Of a stretch of DNA of 64,000 nt, positions 54,686-63,219 are shown piece by piece; the first letter of the stretch is position 1; each line of letters begins with the position of its first letter. Where the stretch lies: the NCBI GenBank assembly GCA_029212745.1, contig JARGOL010000005.1:91558-155557 (forward strand), given 5' to 3'. Origin of the DNA: Alcanivoracaceae bacterium. GTDB lineage: Bacteria; Pseudomonadota; Gammaproteobacteria; Pseudomonadales; Alcanivoracaceae. The position numbers were made by a program, and so were the translations under genes. A model generated the notes under the pieces. That model worked only from the letters and a program-made list of their open reading frames with translations. It had not been told where the DNA came from and did not search any database.

Positions 54686-56725
54686 CTACGGCGTCGCGCT
54701 GGCTGGCCTGCCGGCGCCGTGCGCCTCGTTACGGTTGTGATGGAGCATATAGCGGGCGGCCTGGTACAGCCCCATCAGCGTATCGGTGCGCTCCGCCACC
54801 ACTGCCGGATACTGCTCGGCACGGTTATCCTTGAAATACAGTTCTTCATCCAGCGGGTACAAGCGTGGATCACTCGCATCGTGGTGCATGTAGAAATGGA
54901 AGTCCGGGCCCAGCAGTCCCAGCAGCGGGTGGTTGGTCCGGTCGCCACCAAAGGTGAGCGCGTAGCGACGTTCATGCTCGCGGAAGAGATCACGCCCCAT
55001 AGTGCGGTTTTCGTAAGGCAGCCCGACCAGGCCCAGCACGGTCGGCATCACGTCCACCAGGCTCGCCGGCGCGTCCAGACGCTGCGGCTTGACCAGCCCC
55101 GGCGCATAGATGATCAGGGGCACATGGTGCTTGTCCAGGTAGAGTCTGTCGCTGTAACCCATGTGCACGGACCGCAGGGAGCGGTCATTGTGATCGCCAT
55201 AGAATACGAACACGGTATTGTCTTCATACCAGCTACCCGCCACCAGCTTGTCCAGGTAGTAACCAATGTTGTGGTCCAGCAACCGCACCGCGTTGTACTG
55301 GTCAACATCCAGGAAACCGTATTTCTGCACGTGCTCGCTATCTGCCGGGTCGACAACAAAGCCATTGTCTTCGTCAGGGATGGTAAAGGGACGATGATTG
55401 CCGGCGGTCTGGATAAAGGCAACGAAAGGCTCGTCGCTGGGCAGCTTCTTCAGGCGCTGGTGCGATTCCCGGAAAAGATTGAAATCAGAGATACCCCATA
55501 CGTCCACCGCTGGCGCCTGCCAGTCGCCCTCCTCCCACAGCTCCAGCCCGTCGATATTGGTTTCCAGCACGCCCTTGATGTTGGCCCAGCCAGCGCTGCC
55601 GCCGATGAAATACAGACGGTTGTAACCCTCAAAGGCATTGACCAGCGTGTACTGGTCGACGATCAGCGGATTGCGGGACGCCGTGGTCCCGCCCCACGAC
55701 ACATCCGGAATGCCGGTAACAAGGCCGAACACCGTGCGCGCGGTGCCACTGGAGGGCACCATGAAGTTGCTGAAAAGTACGCCCTCCCGGGCCAGGCGGT
55801 CCAGGTTAGGGGTCGCCCCCGTTTCATTGCCGAACACACCCAGGCGATTGGCGCCCATGGACTCCACATGGATGAAGATCACGTTCGGACGTTGTCCCGC
55901 CCAGTCACGCCCCTCGCGCTTGCGTGAGAAGGTCAGCGTCTGCTCCGACGGCTCATCCACAGACAGGTAACGCGCGACCTCGGCATAATGCTGGCGCAGG
56001 ATTTCCTCGTCATAGGCCTTGGTCTGGTGCGACAGGGTATCGAAAAAGAACAACACCGGGTTCAGCGCCAGGGATGCCACCTGCATGTCGTTGGCAAAGT
56101 AGGCATCGCTCCACCGTAACGGAATGGTGCTGCCCACCTTGCCCATCAATCCGAACACCACCAGTGCAGCGCTGACGCCGCCGGTTACCCATCCGGCCCA
56201 GGAAATACCTGTGGCCTCACTCTGGCAGAAGCGCTGGATCGCCCCGCGCGCTGTGCGATAGAACAGGTAGGAAAGGGCAAACAGGACCAGGAACAGGGGA
56301 ATAACCGGGTAGGACTCCCACACCATCTGGAATGAATCGGTGCCATCCTCCAGGAATCGCAGCACTGACACGTTCACCCGCTCATCAAGATAGGCGTAGT
56401 GCGCAAAATCGACGATGTAGGTGAACACCACATACAGGGAGGAAAGCACCACCCACACCAGCGCCAGGGAGCGCCCGAAACGGCCGCGCAGGCCGATCAG
56501 CCCCGGCAACCAGCTGATCACCACCAGCGGCAGGACCAGTATCAGCGCCAGCCGCAGGTCAAAGCGTACACCAATGAACCATGCCTCCACCTGCACAGAC
56601 AGCGGCTGTTGCAGGGCACCCTCAAGGAACCAGGCATAAAAACCGGCGCGCATCAGCACGAAGGCGACAAAGAAGACCAGCACCGGCCATAACAGCAGCT
56701 GCAGGCGTGGGTACTGTTTCAGCAT
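54686..56725 (-). CDS. LTA synthase family sulfatase (phosphoglycerol transferase-like)
   Basis: 679-residue membrane enzyme. Five transmembrane segments fill the first 215 residues. An extracytoplasmic alkaline-phosphatase/sulfatase domain follows (about 275-620): IFIHVESMGANRLGVFGNETGATPNLDRLAREGVLFSNF, the catalytic Thr region VPSSGTARTVFGLV, and VFVFYGDHNDR for metal binding. Family members transfer phosphoglycerol or phosphoethanolamine to envelope glycans or lipids; the substrate in this organism is unknown. It lies 15 bp after sspB, so it may be read with petABC-sspAB. It is absent from this position in the Pseudomonas order I know. Confidence 0.88.
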   Translation of the reverse strand: MLKQYPRLQLLLWPVLVFFVAFVLMRAGFYAWFLEGALQQPLSVQVEAWFIGVRFDLRLALILVLPLVVISWLPGLIGLRGRFGRSLALVWVVLSSLYVVFTYIVDFAHYAYLDERVNVSVLRFLEDGTDSFQMVWESYPVIPLFLVLFALSYLFYRTARGAIQRFCQSEATGISWAGWVTGGVSAALVVFGLMGKVGSTIPLRWSDAYFANDMQVASLALNPVLFFFDTLSHQTKAYDEEILRQHYAEVARYLSVDEPSEQTLTFSRKREGRDWAGQRPNVIFIHVESMGANRLGVFGNETGATPNLDRLAREGVLFSNFMVPSSGTARTVFGLVTGIPDVSWGGTTASRNPLIVDQYTLVNAFEGYNRLYFIGGSAGWANIKGVLETNIDGLELWEEGDWQAPAVDVWGISDFNLFRESHQRLKKLPSDEPFVAFIQTAGNHRPFTIPDEDNGFVVDPADSEHVQKYGFLDVDQYNAVRLLDHNIGYYLDKLVAGSWYEDNTVFVFYGDHNDRSLRSVHMGYSDRLYLDKHHVPLIIYAPGLVKPQRLDAPASLVDVMPTVLGLVGLPYENRTMGRDLFREHERRYALTFGGDRTNHPLLGLLGPDFHFYMHHDASDPRLYPLDEELYFKDNRAEQYPAVVAERTDTLMGLYQAARYMLHHNRNEAHGAGRPASATP

Positions 56726-56740
56726 GGAGGCTCCCGGATG

Positions 56741-57151
56741 TTACTTGATAACCTTGAGGTGGGACCGCCGGTCACTCACCTGACCCGACTCTTTGTCCGC
56801 ATCGGGCCGCGGAGGTTCCGGATCCGGTTCCTCGGACGGACCAAAGGCCATGCCTTTTCCGTTCTCACGGGCGTAAATCGCCAGCACAGCCTCCACCGGC
56901 ACCACCAGCTGGCGCGGGACGCCGCCGAAACGGGCGCTGAATGACAGCCGCTGGTTGTCCGCCTGCCAGTCAGACACGGCCGACAGGGAGATATTCAGCA
57001 CGATACGCCCGTCCTGGACATACTCCACCGGCACCTCGGCGTCCGGGTGACTGGCGTCAACGAGAATAAGGGGGGTCAGGCCGTTGTCCGCTATCCACTC
57101 CTGGTTGGCCCGGAGCAGATACGGACGGCTTGATGTCATTGAATCGCTCAT
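56741..57151 (-). CDS. sspB: ClpXP specificity-enhancing factor SspB
   Basis: 136-residue adaptor that delivers ssrA-tagged proteins to ClpXP. The conserved N-terminal core is SSRPYLLRANQEWIADNGLTPLILVDA, followed by VLNISLSAVSDWQADNQRLSFSARFGGVPRQLVVPVEAVLAIYARENGKGM. A flexible acidic/Pro tail follows, ending with the ClpX-docking motif-like SHLKVIK. It starts 3 bp after sspA. Confidence 0.94.
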   Translation of the reverse strand: MSDSMTSSRPYLLRANQEWIADNGLTPLILVDASHPDAEVPVEYVQDGRIVLNISLSAVSDWQADNQRLSFSARFGGVPRQLVVPVEAVLAIYARENGKGMAFGPSEEPDPEPPRPDADKESGQVSDRRSHLKVIK

Positions 57152-57154
57152 GGA

Positions 57155-57793
57155 TCAGAGCGGATACCGGATTTCGCGTTCCTGCTCGGTCAGGCTGGCC
57201 TGGAAACTGTCGCGGTCATACATGCGATCCGCATACTCGAGCAGCGGCGCACACTGCTTCGCCGGCAGGTCCACACCGAGTGACGGCAGGCGCCAGAAGA
57301 TCGGTGCCACAACGCAATCCACCAGGGTGAATTCCTCGTTCATGAAGAATGGCGATTCACCGAACAGGGGAGCAACGGTGATCAGCGTCTCGCGCAGTTC
57401 CTTGCGGCGCTTGTTCAGCGTGGCCTCTTTCTCAGTGCCGCGCACCAGGGCATCCACATGCACGCACCAGTCACGCTCGACGCGATGGATCAGCTGGCGG
57501 CTCTGGGCACGGGCAACCGGGTACACTGGCAGTAACGGCGGATGCGGAAAACGCTCATCCAGGTATTCCATGATCACGTTGGCCTGGAACAGGGTCAGCT
57601 CACGATCCACCAGGGTTGGCACTTCGTTGTACGGGTTCAGCTGGGCCAGGTCTTCCGGCTTGTCGTTGCCCTGCACATCGACGATGTCCACGGTGACGCC
57701 CTTTTCCGCCAGCACGATGCGCACACGGTGGCTGTAGTGATCCGTCGGATCCGAGAAAAAGGTCATTGAGGAACGCTTGGTGACAACACCCAT
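57155..57793 (-). CDS. sspA: Stringent starvation protein A (GST fold)
   Basis: 212-residue GST-fold protein that binds RNA polymerase. The N-terminal thioredoxin-like domain (MTFFSDPTDHYSHRVRIVLAEKGVTVDIVD...NPYNEVPTLVDRELTLFQANVIMEYLDERFPHPPLLP) keeps the SspA-type YSHRVRIVLAEKG in place of a catalytic Cys/Ser. The C-terminal helical domain follows. The start has an AGGAGA ribosome site. It is downstream of petC with an 85-bp gap containing a hairpin. Confidence 0.94.
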   Translation of the reverse strand: MGVVTKRSSMTFFSDPTDHYSHRVRIVLAEKGVTVDIVDVQGNDKPEDLAQLNPYNEVPTLVDRELTLFQANVIMEYLDERFPHPPLLPVYPVARAQSRQLIHRVERDWCVHVDALVRGTEKEATLNKRRKELRETLITVAPLFGESPFFMNEEFTLVDCVVAPIFWRLPSLGVDLPAKQCAPLLEYADRMYDRDSFQASLTEQEREIRYPL

Positions 57794-57830
57794 TGGTAGG
57801 TCTCTCCTGAGGTGGCCTGAAACGGAAACA

Positions 57831-57854
57831 GGGTAGCCGCTTTCGCGGGTACCC
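57831..57854 (-). other. Stem-loop between petC and sspA
   Basis: GGGTA-C-CCGC-GAAA-GCGG-C-TACCC on the minus strand: a nine-pair stem with one C-C mismatch and a GNRA tetraloop, directly after petC. No T-run follows, so it is more likely an mRNA 3'-end stabiliser or weak attenuator than a full terminator. Confidence 0.5.
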
Positions 57855-57878
57855 TGCCTGTCCGATTACTGCAGATTA

Positions 57879-58535
57879 TCAGTGTACGTCTTTCCAGTAT
57901 TCCCGCTTCAGCAGGTAGGCCGGAATAAACAGCAGGAACAGGAAGAACAGCACCTTCTTGCCCAGGCTTTCGCGCTCAAGGCGCACAGGCTCGGCAGCAT
58001 AACCAAGGAAGTTGGTCAGGTCGGCCATCGCCTTCTTGAACTCATCTTCGCCCAGCTCCTGCTCCATGCCTGCCAGCACGTGCGGCATGCCAACCATGTC
58101 GAACACATGGTTGTTGTAACCGTACGGACGGGTCTCGTCCTCGTAGAAGCTGATCAGGTACGAATAGACCCAGTCCTCACCACGCAGGCGGGCAGTCAGG
58201 GACAGATCCGGCGGCGCGGCGCCGAACCATTCCTTGGCCTGCTCTTCGGGCATGGCGTTGGCCATCTGGTCACCCGGCTTGTCCGAGGTGAAGTTGAAAT
58301 GCTTCTGCGCCATCTCCACGGGGATATTCAGGTCATTGGCCAGGCGCTCGTAGCGCACATACTTCATGCCATGACAGCCCATGCAGTAGTTGACGAACAG
58401 CGCAGCCCCTTTCTGCAGGGACACGACATCTTTGTGGTTCACCGGCGCATCAACGATGTAGGGGTTATTCCCGCCGCCAGCAGCCAGACCCAGCGAGGGC
58501 ACCAGCGCCAGAATGATTACAGCTAGCTTTTTCAT
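57879..58535 (-). CDS. petC: Cytochrome c1 of the bc1 complex
   Basis: 218-residue membrane-anchored c-type cytochrome of ubiquinol:cytochrome c reductase. It has a cleavable signal peptide (about 1-19, SLGLAAGG), the haem-binding CMGCH (in NYCMGCHGMKYVRYERLAND), and methionine-ligand region MPHVLAGMEQELG. The C-terminal transmembrane anchor LFFLFLLFIPAYLLKREYWKDVH completes it. It accepts electrons from the Rieske protein. petB lies upstream with a 1-bp overlap. Confidence 0.94.
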   Translation of the reverse strand: MKKLAVIILALVPSLGLAAGGGNNPYIVDAPVNHKDVVSLQKGAALFVNYCMGCHGMKYVRYERLANDLNIPVEMAQKHFNFTSDKPGDQMANAMPEEQAKEWFGAAPPDLSLTARLRGEDWVYSYLISFYEDETRPYGYNNHVFDMVGMPHVLAGMEQELGEDEFKKAMADLTNFLGYAAEPVRLERESLGKKVLFFLFLLFIPAYLLKREYWKDVH

Positions 58536-59821
58536 CAGTGCGCTCCCCCCGTAACACGCTCAGGTACCGGCTTGGACTTCTCGAAGCGGTGCGCGAAGGG
58601 CAGCACCACCAGGAAGTACGCGAAATAGTAGATTGTACCCAGCTGGGCGATGCTCTTCTTGAGCTCGGTGGCCGGCTGCGTGCCAAGGTAACCCAGCACC
58701 AGGAAATCGACCACGAACAGTGCCATTGCCAGCTTGCTGACCCAGCCCTTGTAGCGGATCGACTTGACCGGATGACGGTCCAGCCAAGGCACCAGGAACA
58801 GGATGACGATGGCACCACCCATGGCAATCAGGCCCCAGGTCTTGGAGTTGAAGATGAACTCCAGGGTGGTGGCCCGCAGCATGGCGTAGTAAGGCCCGTA
58901 GTACCATACCGGCGCAATGTGCGCGGGGGTCTTCAGCGGGTTGGCCGGCTCGAAGTTCGGGCGCTCCAGCAGGTAGCCGCCGCCGTCCGGGAAGAAGAAC
59001 ACCACGGTCAGGAACACGGCCATGAACACGACAATGCCCATGGTGTCCTTGACGGTGTAGTACGGATGGAAGGCAATACCGTCTTTGGGGATACCGTTCT
59101 CGTCCTTGGTCTGCTTGATCTCGACGCCGTCCGGGTTGTTCGAGCCCACTTCATGCAGGGCCAGGATATGCAGCACCACCAGGGCCACCAGCACCAGCGG
59201 AATGGCTACCACGTGCAGGGCGAAGAACTTGTTGATGGTGGCTTCGGAGAGCAGGTAATCACCGCGCACCCAGGTCACCAGGGCCTCACCGATTTCCTTG
59301 CCTTCCGCATCATTGATGAACGGCAGCATGTCATACGGCACGGCACCGGCCAGGGAAATGATCACCTGGGCCCCCCAGTAGGACATGTTGCCCCAGGGCA
59401 GCACATAGCCAAGGAAACCTTCCGCCATCAACGCCACGTAGATGAGCATGCCGAAGATCCACACCAGCTCGCGCGGCGGCTTGTAGGAGCCATACATCAG
59501 GCCGCGGAACATGTGGATGTAGACCACGGCAAAGAACGCCGAGGCACCCACCGCGTGCAGGTAACGAATCAACCAGCCGTACTGCACGTCGCGCATGATG
59601 TACTCGACAGAAGCGAAGGCATCAGACGGCGAGTAGAACATGGTCAGCCAGATGCCGGTGAGCAGCTGGTTGACCAGAACCACCATGGAGAACACGCCAA
59701 AGTAGTAGAGGATGTTGAAGTTCTTCGGCGCATAGTACTCGGACATATGCTTGCGGAAGGCTTCAACCACGGGCAGACGTGCATCTACCCAGTCAATGGT
59801 GCGATTGATCATTCCCATCAT
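58535..59821 (-). CDS. petB: Cytochrome b of the bc1 complex
   Basis: 428-residue integral membrane subunit with two b haems and the quinone sites. It has eight or more transmembrane helices. Haem ligands lie in IRYLHAVGASAFFAVVYIHMFRGLMYGSYK and FFALHVVAIPLVLVALVVLHILALHEVGSNNP, and PEW-loop-type residues near VWYYGPYYAMLR. ATG 59821 overlaps the petA stop by 4 bp; alternative ATGs lie 3 and 9 bp later. Confidence 0.95.
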   Translation of the reverse strand: MMGMINRTIDWVDARLPVVEAFRKHMSEYYAPKNFNILYYFGVFSMVVLVNQLLTGIWLTMFYSPSDAFASVEYIMRDVQYGWLIRYLHAVGASAFFAVVYIHMFRGLMYGSYKPPRELVWIFGMLIYVALMAEGFLGYVLPWGNMSYWGAQVIISLAGAVPYDMLPFINDAEGKEIGEALVTWVRGDYLLSEATINKFFALHVVAIPLVLVALVVLHILALHEVGSNNPDGVEIKQTKDENGIPKDGIAFHPYYTVKDTMGIVVFMAVFLTVVFFFPDGGGYLLERPNFEPANPLKTPAHIAPVWYYGPYYAMLRATTLEFIFNSKTWGLIAMGGAIVILFLVPWLDRHPVKSIRYKGWVSKLAMALFVVDFLVLGYLGTQPATELKKSIAQLGTIYYFAYFLVVLPFAHRFEKSKPVPERVTGGAH

Positions 59822-60408
59822 GCCTCGGTCTCCCCTTCTTCGGAGCCAACGATCACCACAGACTCACTCAGGTAGGAGTGCGGCGGCACCGGCAGGTTGG
59901 CGGCGGCGGGCACGTTCTTGTACACGCGGCCGGAGAAATCAAACTTGGACCCGTGACACGGGCAGAAGAAGCCACCCTCTGGCAGGTTCTCGCTGGACGT
60001 CTTGATGTAGGACGGTGCGCACCCCAGGTGGGTACAGACACCTTCCAGCACCACATACTCGGGCTTGATCGCACGATAGACGTTGCTGGCATAGGGCGGC
60101 TGCTGGTCAGCGGTGTTATCCGGGTCCTTCAGCATGTCAGGATCCAGAGCCTGCAGTTTGGCCAGCTGCTCTTCAGTGCGGCGAACCACCCAGATGGGCT
60201 TGCCCCGCCATTCTACCTGGGCGCGACCGCCCGGCTCGAGCTTGGAGATATCGATCTTCACCGGTGCGCCGGCATTCTTGGCCCGGGCACTGGGTTGCCA
60301 GGACTTCACAAAAGGAACTGCAACAAATCCTGCACCGATTGCTGCGACACCGGCGGTGGCGCCGATAAGCAAGGTGCGGCGGCTGGTGTTTACGCCGTCA
60401 TTACTCAT
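59818..60408 (-). CDS. petA: Rieske iron-sulfur subunit of the bc1 complex
   Basis: 196-residue Rieske protein. The twin-arginine signal-anchor SRRTLLIGATAGVAAIGAGFVAV indicates Tat export with the folded 2Fe-2S cluster. Cluster ligands are in CTHLGCAPSY and CPCHGSKFDFSGRVYKN. The ribosome site is GGGGAG. A sigma-70 promoter with TTGTCA/TACCAT lies about 140 bp upstream, making petA the first gene of petABC-sspAB. Confidence 0.95.
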   Translation of the reverse strand: MSNDGVNTSRRTLLIGATAGVAAIGAGFVAVPFVKSWQPSARAKNAGAPVKIDISKLEPGGRAQVEWRGKPIWVVRRTEEQLAKLQALDPDMLKDPDNTADQQPPYASNVYRAIKPEYVVLEGVCTHLGCAPSYIKTSSENLPEGGFFCPCHGSKFDFSGRVYKNVPAAANLPVPPHSYLSESVVIVGSEEGETEA

Positions 60409-60541
60409 TGAGATGTTCTCCCCTTAGATCCCACGCTCGGGTGATCCAAGCGGCCGGAGGGTTTCCTCGCGGCTACAGGCGGTTACACACCCCGCGTCCG
60501 GTCCGGAGACAGAAATACAGGGTGCGGCTGAGGCGCTGCGA

Positions 60542-60570
60542 ATGGTAATGAAAAAGCCCATACCTGACAA
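60542..60570 (-). promoter_or_regulatory. Sigma-70 promoter of petABC
   Basis: Minus strand TTGTCA (60565-60570), 17-bp spacer, TACCAT (60542-60547). It lies in the 254-bp gap between rpsI and petA. The leader would be about 130 nt long. Confidence 0.6.
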
Positions 60571-60611
60571 CCGGGATTTGCCCTGAAGAGCGCCTTTTGC
60601 GCCTTTTTTCA

Positions 60612-60642
60612 GGCACAAAAAAGCCCGGCATTGCCGGGCTTT
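60612..60642 (-). terminator. Intrinsic terminator after rpsI
   Basis: Leftward: AGCCCGGC-AATG-CCGGGCT-type stem (60622-60640) followed by a run of six T (complement of 60617-60622). It lies about 20 bp after the rpsI stop and ends the rplM-rpsI transcript. Confidence 0.9.
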
Positions 60643-60662
60643 CCTGACGATACAGCGTGAAT

Positions 60663-61058
60663 TTAACGCTTGGAGAACTGCGGACGACGACGCGCCTTGT
60701 GCAGACCCACTTTCTTGCGCTCAACCTCACGGGCATCACGGGTGACGAAGCCAGCCTTGCGCAGTGCCGCACGCAGGGTCTCGTCATATTCCATCAGTGC
60801 ACGGGTAATGCCGTGACGGATGGCACCGGCCTGGCCGGTGGTACCACCGCCAGCGACGGTGACCGCGATGTCGAAACGATCGGTCATTTCCACCAGCTCG
60901 AGAGGCTGGCGAACCACCATGCGGGCGGTTTCACGACCAAAAAACTTGTCCAGCGGACGGCCATTGACAGTGATGCTGCCGCTGCCCGGACGAATGAACA
61001 CACGTGCCGCGGAGGTCTTGCGGCGGCCGGTGCCGTAATTTGCTGCTGCTGTTGCCAT
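60663..61058 (-). CDS. rpsI: 30S ribosomal protein S9
   Basis: 131-residue S9. The N-terminus [20 protein letters not shown] and C-terminus ending RRRPQFSKR are invariant features; the basic tail reaches the P-site t[29 protein letters not shown] is the usual core. It follows rplM by 12 bp. Confidence 0.97.
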   Translation of the reverse strand: MATAAANYGTGRRKTSAARVFIRPGSGSITVNGRPLDKFFGRETARMVVRQPLELVEMTDRFDIAVTVAGGGTTGQAGAIRHGITRALMEYDETLRAALRKAGFVTRDAREVERKKVGLHKARRRPQFSKR

Positions 61059-61070
61059 CGGACTGACCCC

Positions 61071-61499
61071 TTAAATTTCCAGCGGCTGCGGCTGCTGGGC
61101 CGCATGAGGATGCTCGGAACCCGCGTAAACCTTGAGCTTGCGGTACATGGCACGACCCAGCGGGTTGCGCGGCAGCATGCCCTTCACGGCCAGCTCGATC
61201 ACTTTCTCGGGCTTGCGCGCGATCAGCTTCTCGAAGCTCGCTTCCTTGATGCCGCCCGGAAAGCCGGTGTGGTGGTAGTACATCTTGTCGCTGGCTTTCT
61301 TGCCAGTGACCGCCACTTTTTCGGCATTGATGATCACAACGTAATCACCAGTGTCCACGTGCGGGGTATAAACCGGCTTGTGCTTGCCGCGCAGACGGGT
61401 TGCCACTTCGGTGGCCAGACGACCCAGGGTCTTGCCCGCTGCGTCGACTACAAACCAGTCGCGCTTGACGCTTTCCGGCTTCGCGCTGTAGGTGCTCAT
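61071..61499 (-). CDS. rplM: 50S ribosomal protein L13
   Basis: 142 residues, the same length as E. coli L13. It has the conserved [60 protein letters not shown] and [34 protein letters not shown] 61499 is chosen over an in-frame ATG seven codons upstream on length and family start ([15 protein letters not shown]). First gene of the rplM-rpsI operon. Confidence 0.97.
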   Translation of the reverse strand: MSTYSAKPESVKRDWFVVDAAGKTLGRLATEVATRLRGKHKPVYTPHVDTGDYVVIINAEKVAVTGKKASDKMYYHHTGFPGGIKEASFEKLIARKPEKVIELAVKGMLPRNPLGRAMYRKLKVYAGSEHPHAAQQPQPLEI

Positions 61500-61577
61500 G
61501 AAAACCTGCCCCAAAATCAAATAGTTACGGGGTTAAGGGTAGCCACGTCAGACGTCACTACCGCCAAGAGAGCGCGA

Positions 61578-61606
61578 ATTCTACCGAAGCACCTGCGCCA
61601 ACACAA
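61578..61606 (-). promoter_or_regulatory. Sigma-70 promoter of rplM-rpsI
   Basis: Minus strand TTGTGT (61601-61606), 17-bp spacer, TAGAAT (61578-61583). The predicted start is about 75 bp before the rplM ATG, leaving room for a leader where L13 autoregulation could act. Confidence 0.65.
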
Positions 61607-61647
61607 GCGCTTTCACGCCGCAATCAGGCATGAATGCTGGCGCTGGC

Positions 61648-63108
61648 TCAATCCGCCTGCGGCAGGAAGCTGTCGGTGACGTAGCCGCAGTGAAAGCCGA
61701 ACGGCACATGCCGGCGCAGCGGCACGGCCGCCACCTCCGGCAGGCCCGGCTGGCGCGCATCCAGCAGGCGCACCTCGGAGCGGTGCCGGCGCGCATCATA
61801 AACCACACAGACCAGGTAGCCATCACCCTCGGCATCGCCTTCGGGCACAAACATGGCCTCCGAGGTGTACCAGCCATCGCCAAAGTCGTGCTCGGTGACC
61901 TCACCGGTGTCCATGTTCAGCCGTTGCACACCGTTGAAGAAGCCTGGCGTACCGTTATCCATCAGGGTAGCGCCGTAAAGGAAACGGGTCCTGCGGCCGG
62001 TGAACCGCCAGTCCCACTGCGGGAATTCGCCCTCATGCCGCATGGGCAGGGGCGCATGCTCATGCATCCCCGTGGCCAGGTTGAGCCGGTACTGCCAGGG
62101 ACGGCCACCGTCACTGTTCTCGGCATGAAAAATGTCGCTGAGCGTTTCATTGACAGCGAAATCCTCAAAACGCATCAGGTTGATCACCAGTTCGTCGCCC
62201 TCCACCCAGCTGTTGCCGAAATGGAACACCACGAACGGATCCAGCTCGAAGCGGGCCACGGGCGCCAGGGTGTGCTTGTTCAGCACATGCACCTCCATGC
62301 CCCAGGCCGGGTTGTAGCGGACACAGTCATTGAACGCCTTCCAGCCGGACATGAACGGCAGCGGGTTCCTGAAACCCACCGGGTGAACGAAGTAGACCAG
62401 GTAATCGCCTGCCAGGGCGAAATCATGCACGAACGCGGCCAGCTTGATCGCAAAGGCGCTACGGGCCACCAGCTTGCCGTCCGGGTCGATGCGGTACACC
62501 GAGATCTGGGGGCCCTTCTTGCCCACACCCATGCCGTGGTTGTAGTAGCAACCACTGTCCGGGTCGATCTTGCCATGGGCGCTGAAGGCATCAAGAAAGC
62601 CCAGTTTGCCGTTGAATGAGCATTCCCCCACGGTATCGAGGGTCACCGGATCGAGCTGCCACGGTCGCCCGCCTTCCCACAGGGCCAGCAGCCGCCCACC
62701 GTGCCAGGCCAGGCTGGTATTGGCGCAGTTGGCCGGCGGCCGGCCAATGTTCCTGAGCACCCCACCGGGCGCGTTATGGCCAAAACTGCGATGAACGATT
62801 TTCTGCGCGGCGGTTTCATCCAGGTACTTGGGCGTGCGCACATATTTGTTGCGGTACCAGGCGCCGCGCGCATCGAACGTCAGCGCATGCAGCATGCCGT
62901 CGCCATCAAACCAGTGCCCGAAGACATCATTGCCGATCCGGTTGCGCCCCGGGCCAATACGGAAAAAGGTTCCGCGCACACTGGCAGGGATCTGGCCACG
63001 GATGTCACGGTTGTCGATCCAGTAGGCCTGCTCCTCATCAAGCGCCTCAAAGCCGCCCACATGCGCCAGCCGGGGATTACGCCAGGGCACTTTGGCCATC
63101 TCGTTCAT
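61648..63108 (-). CDS. Carotenoid oxygenase family protein
   Basis: 486-residue non-haem iron(II) dioxygenase of the carotenoid/stilbene cleavage (RPE65/CCD/LSD) family. The seven-bladed propeller signatures are present: N-terminal RGTFFRIGPGRNRIG and HWFDGDGMLHALTFD, middle GFLDAFSAHGKIDP, FVHDFALAGDYLVYFVHP, FVVFHFGNSWVEGDELVINLMRFED, and C-terminal PFGFHCGYV. Histidines in SAHGK, FVHDF, FHFGN and FGFHCGY are at the four expected iron-ligand sites. The start ATG 63108 has a GGGAGG ribosome site; the frame continues to 63660 across the PadR gene and is not coding there. Substrate unknown: an apocarotenoid or a lignin-type stilbene are both possible. Confidence 0.88.
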   Translation of the reverse strand: MNEMAKVPWRNPRLAHVGGFEALDEEQAYWIDNRDIRGQIPASVRGTFFRIGPGRNRIGNDVFGHWFDGDGMLHALTFDARGAWYRNKYVRTPKYLDETAAQKIVHRSFGHNAPGGVLRNIGRPPANCANTSLAWHGGRLLALWEGGRPWQLDPVTLDTVGECSFNGKLGFLDAFSAHGKIDPDSGCYYNHGMGVGKKGPQISVYRIDPDGKLVARSAFAIKLAAFVHDFALAGDYLVYFVHPVGFRNPLPFMSGWKAFNDCVRYNPAWGMEVHVLNKHTLAPVARFELDPFVVFHFGNSWVEGDELVINLMRFEDFAVNETLSDIFHAENSDGGRPWQYRLNLATGMHEHAPLPMRHEGEFPQWDWRFTGRRTRFLYGATLMDNGTPGFFNGVQRLNMDTGEVTEHDFGDGWYTSEAMFVPEGDAEGDGYLVCVVYDARRHRSEVRLLDARQPGLPEVAAVPLRRHVPFGFHCGYVTDSFLPQAD

Positions 63109-63144
63109 GTCGCCTCCCGCGCCGGCTTGCATCCAGCCGGCAAA

Positions 63145-63166
63145 TATATTCAACTTGTTGCATATA
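63145..63166. promoter_or_regulatory. Palindromic operator, probable PadR site
   Basis: TATATTCAAC-TT-GTTGCATATA: ten-base arms with one mismatch, 37 bp before the oxygenase start and 54 bp before the padR start. A -10-like TATACT for the padR direction (63163-63168) overlaps its right arm. This suits PadR repression of both divergent genes. A GCCGGC/GCCGGC inverted repeat (63121-63141) lies in the oxygenase leader. Confidence 0.75.
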
Positions 63167-63219
63167 CTTTTACGCCCCTGGCTGCCTGCCGGCAAGCCCG
63201 GTAAACAAATGGAGCATCC

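Noticed and set aside
60588-60612. GCGCCTTTTGCGCCTTTTTTC as a second terminator
   Set aside because: The two halves are a direct repeat, not an inverted repeat, so no hairpin forms; the true terminator is at 60612-60642.
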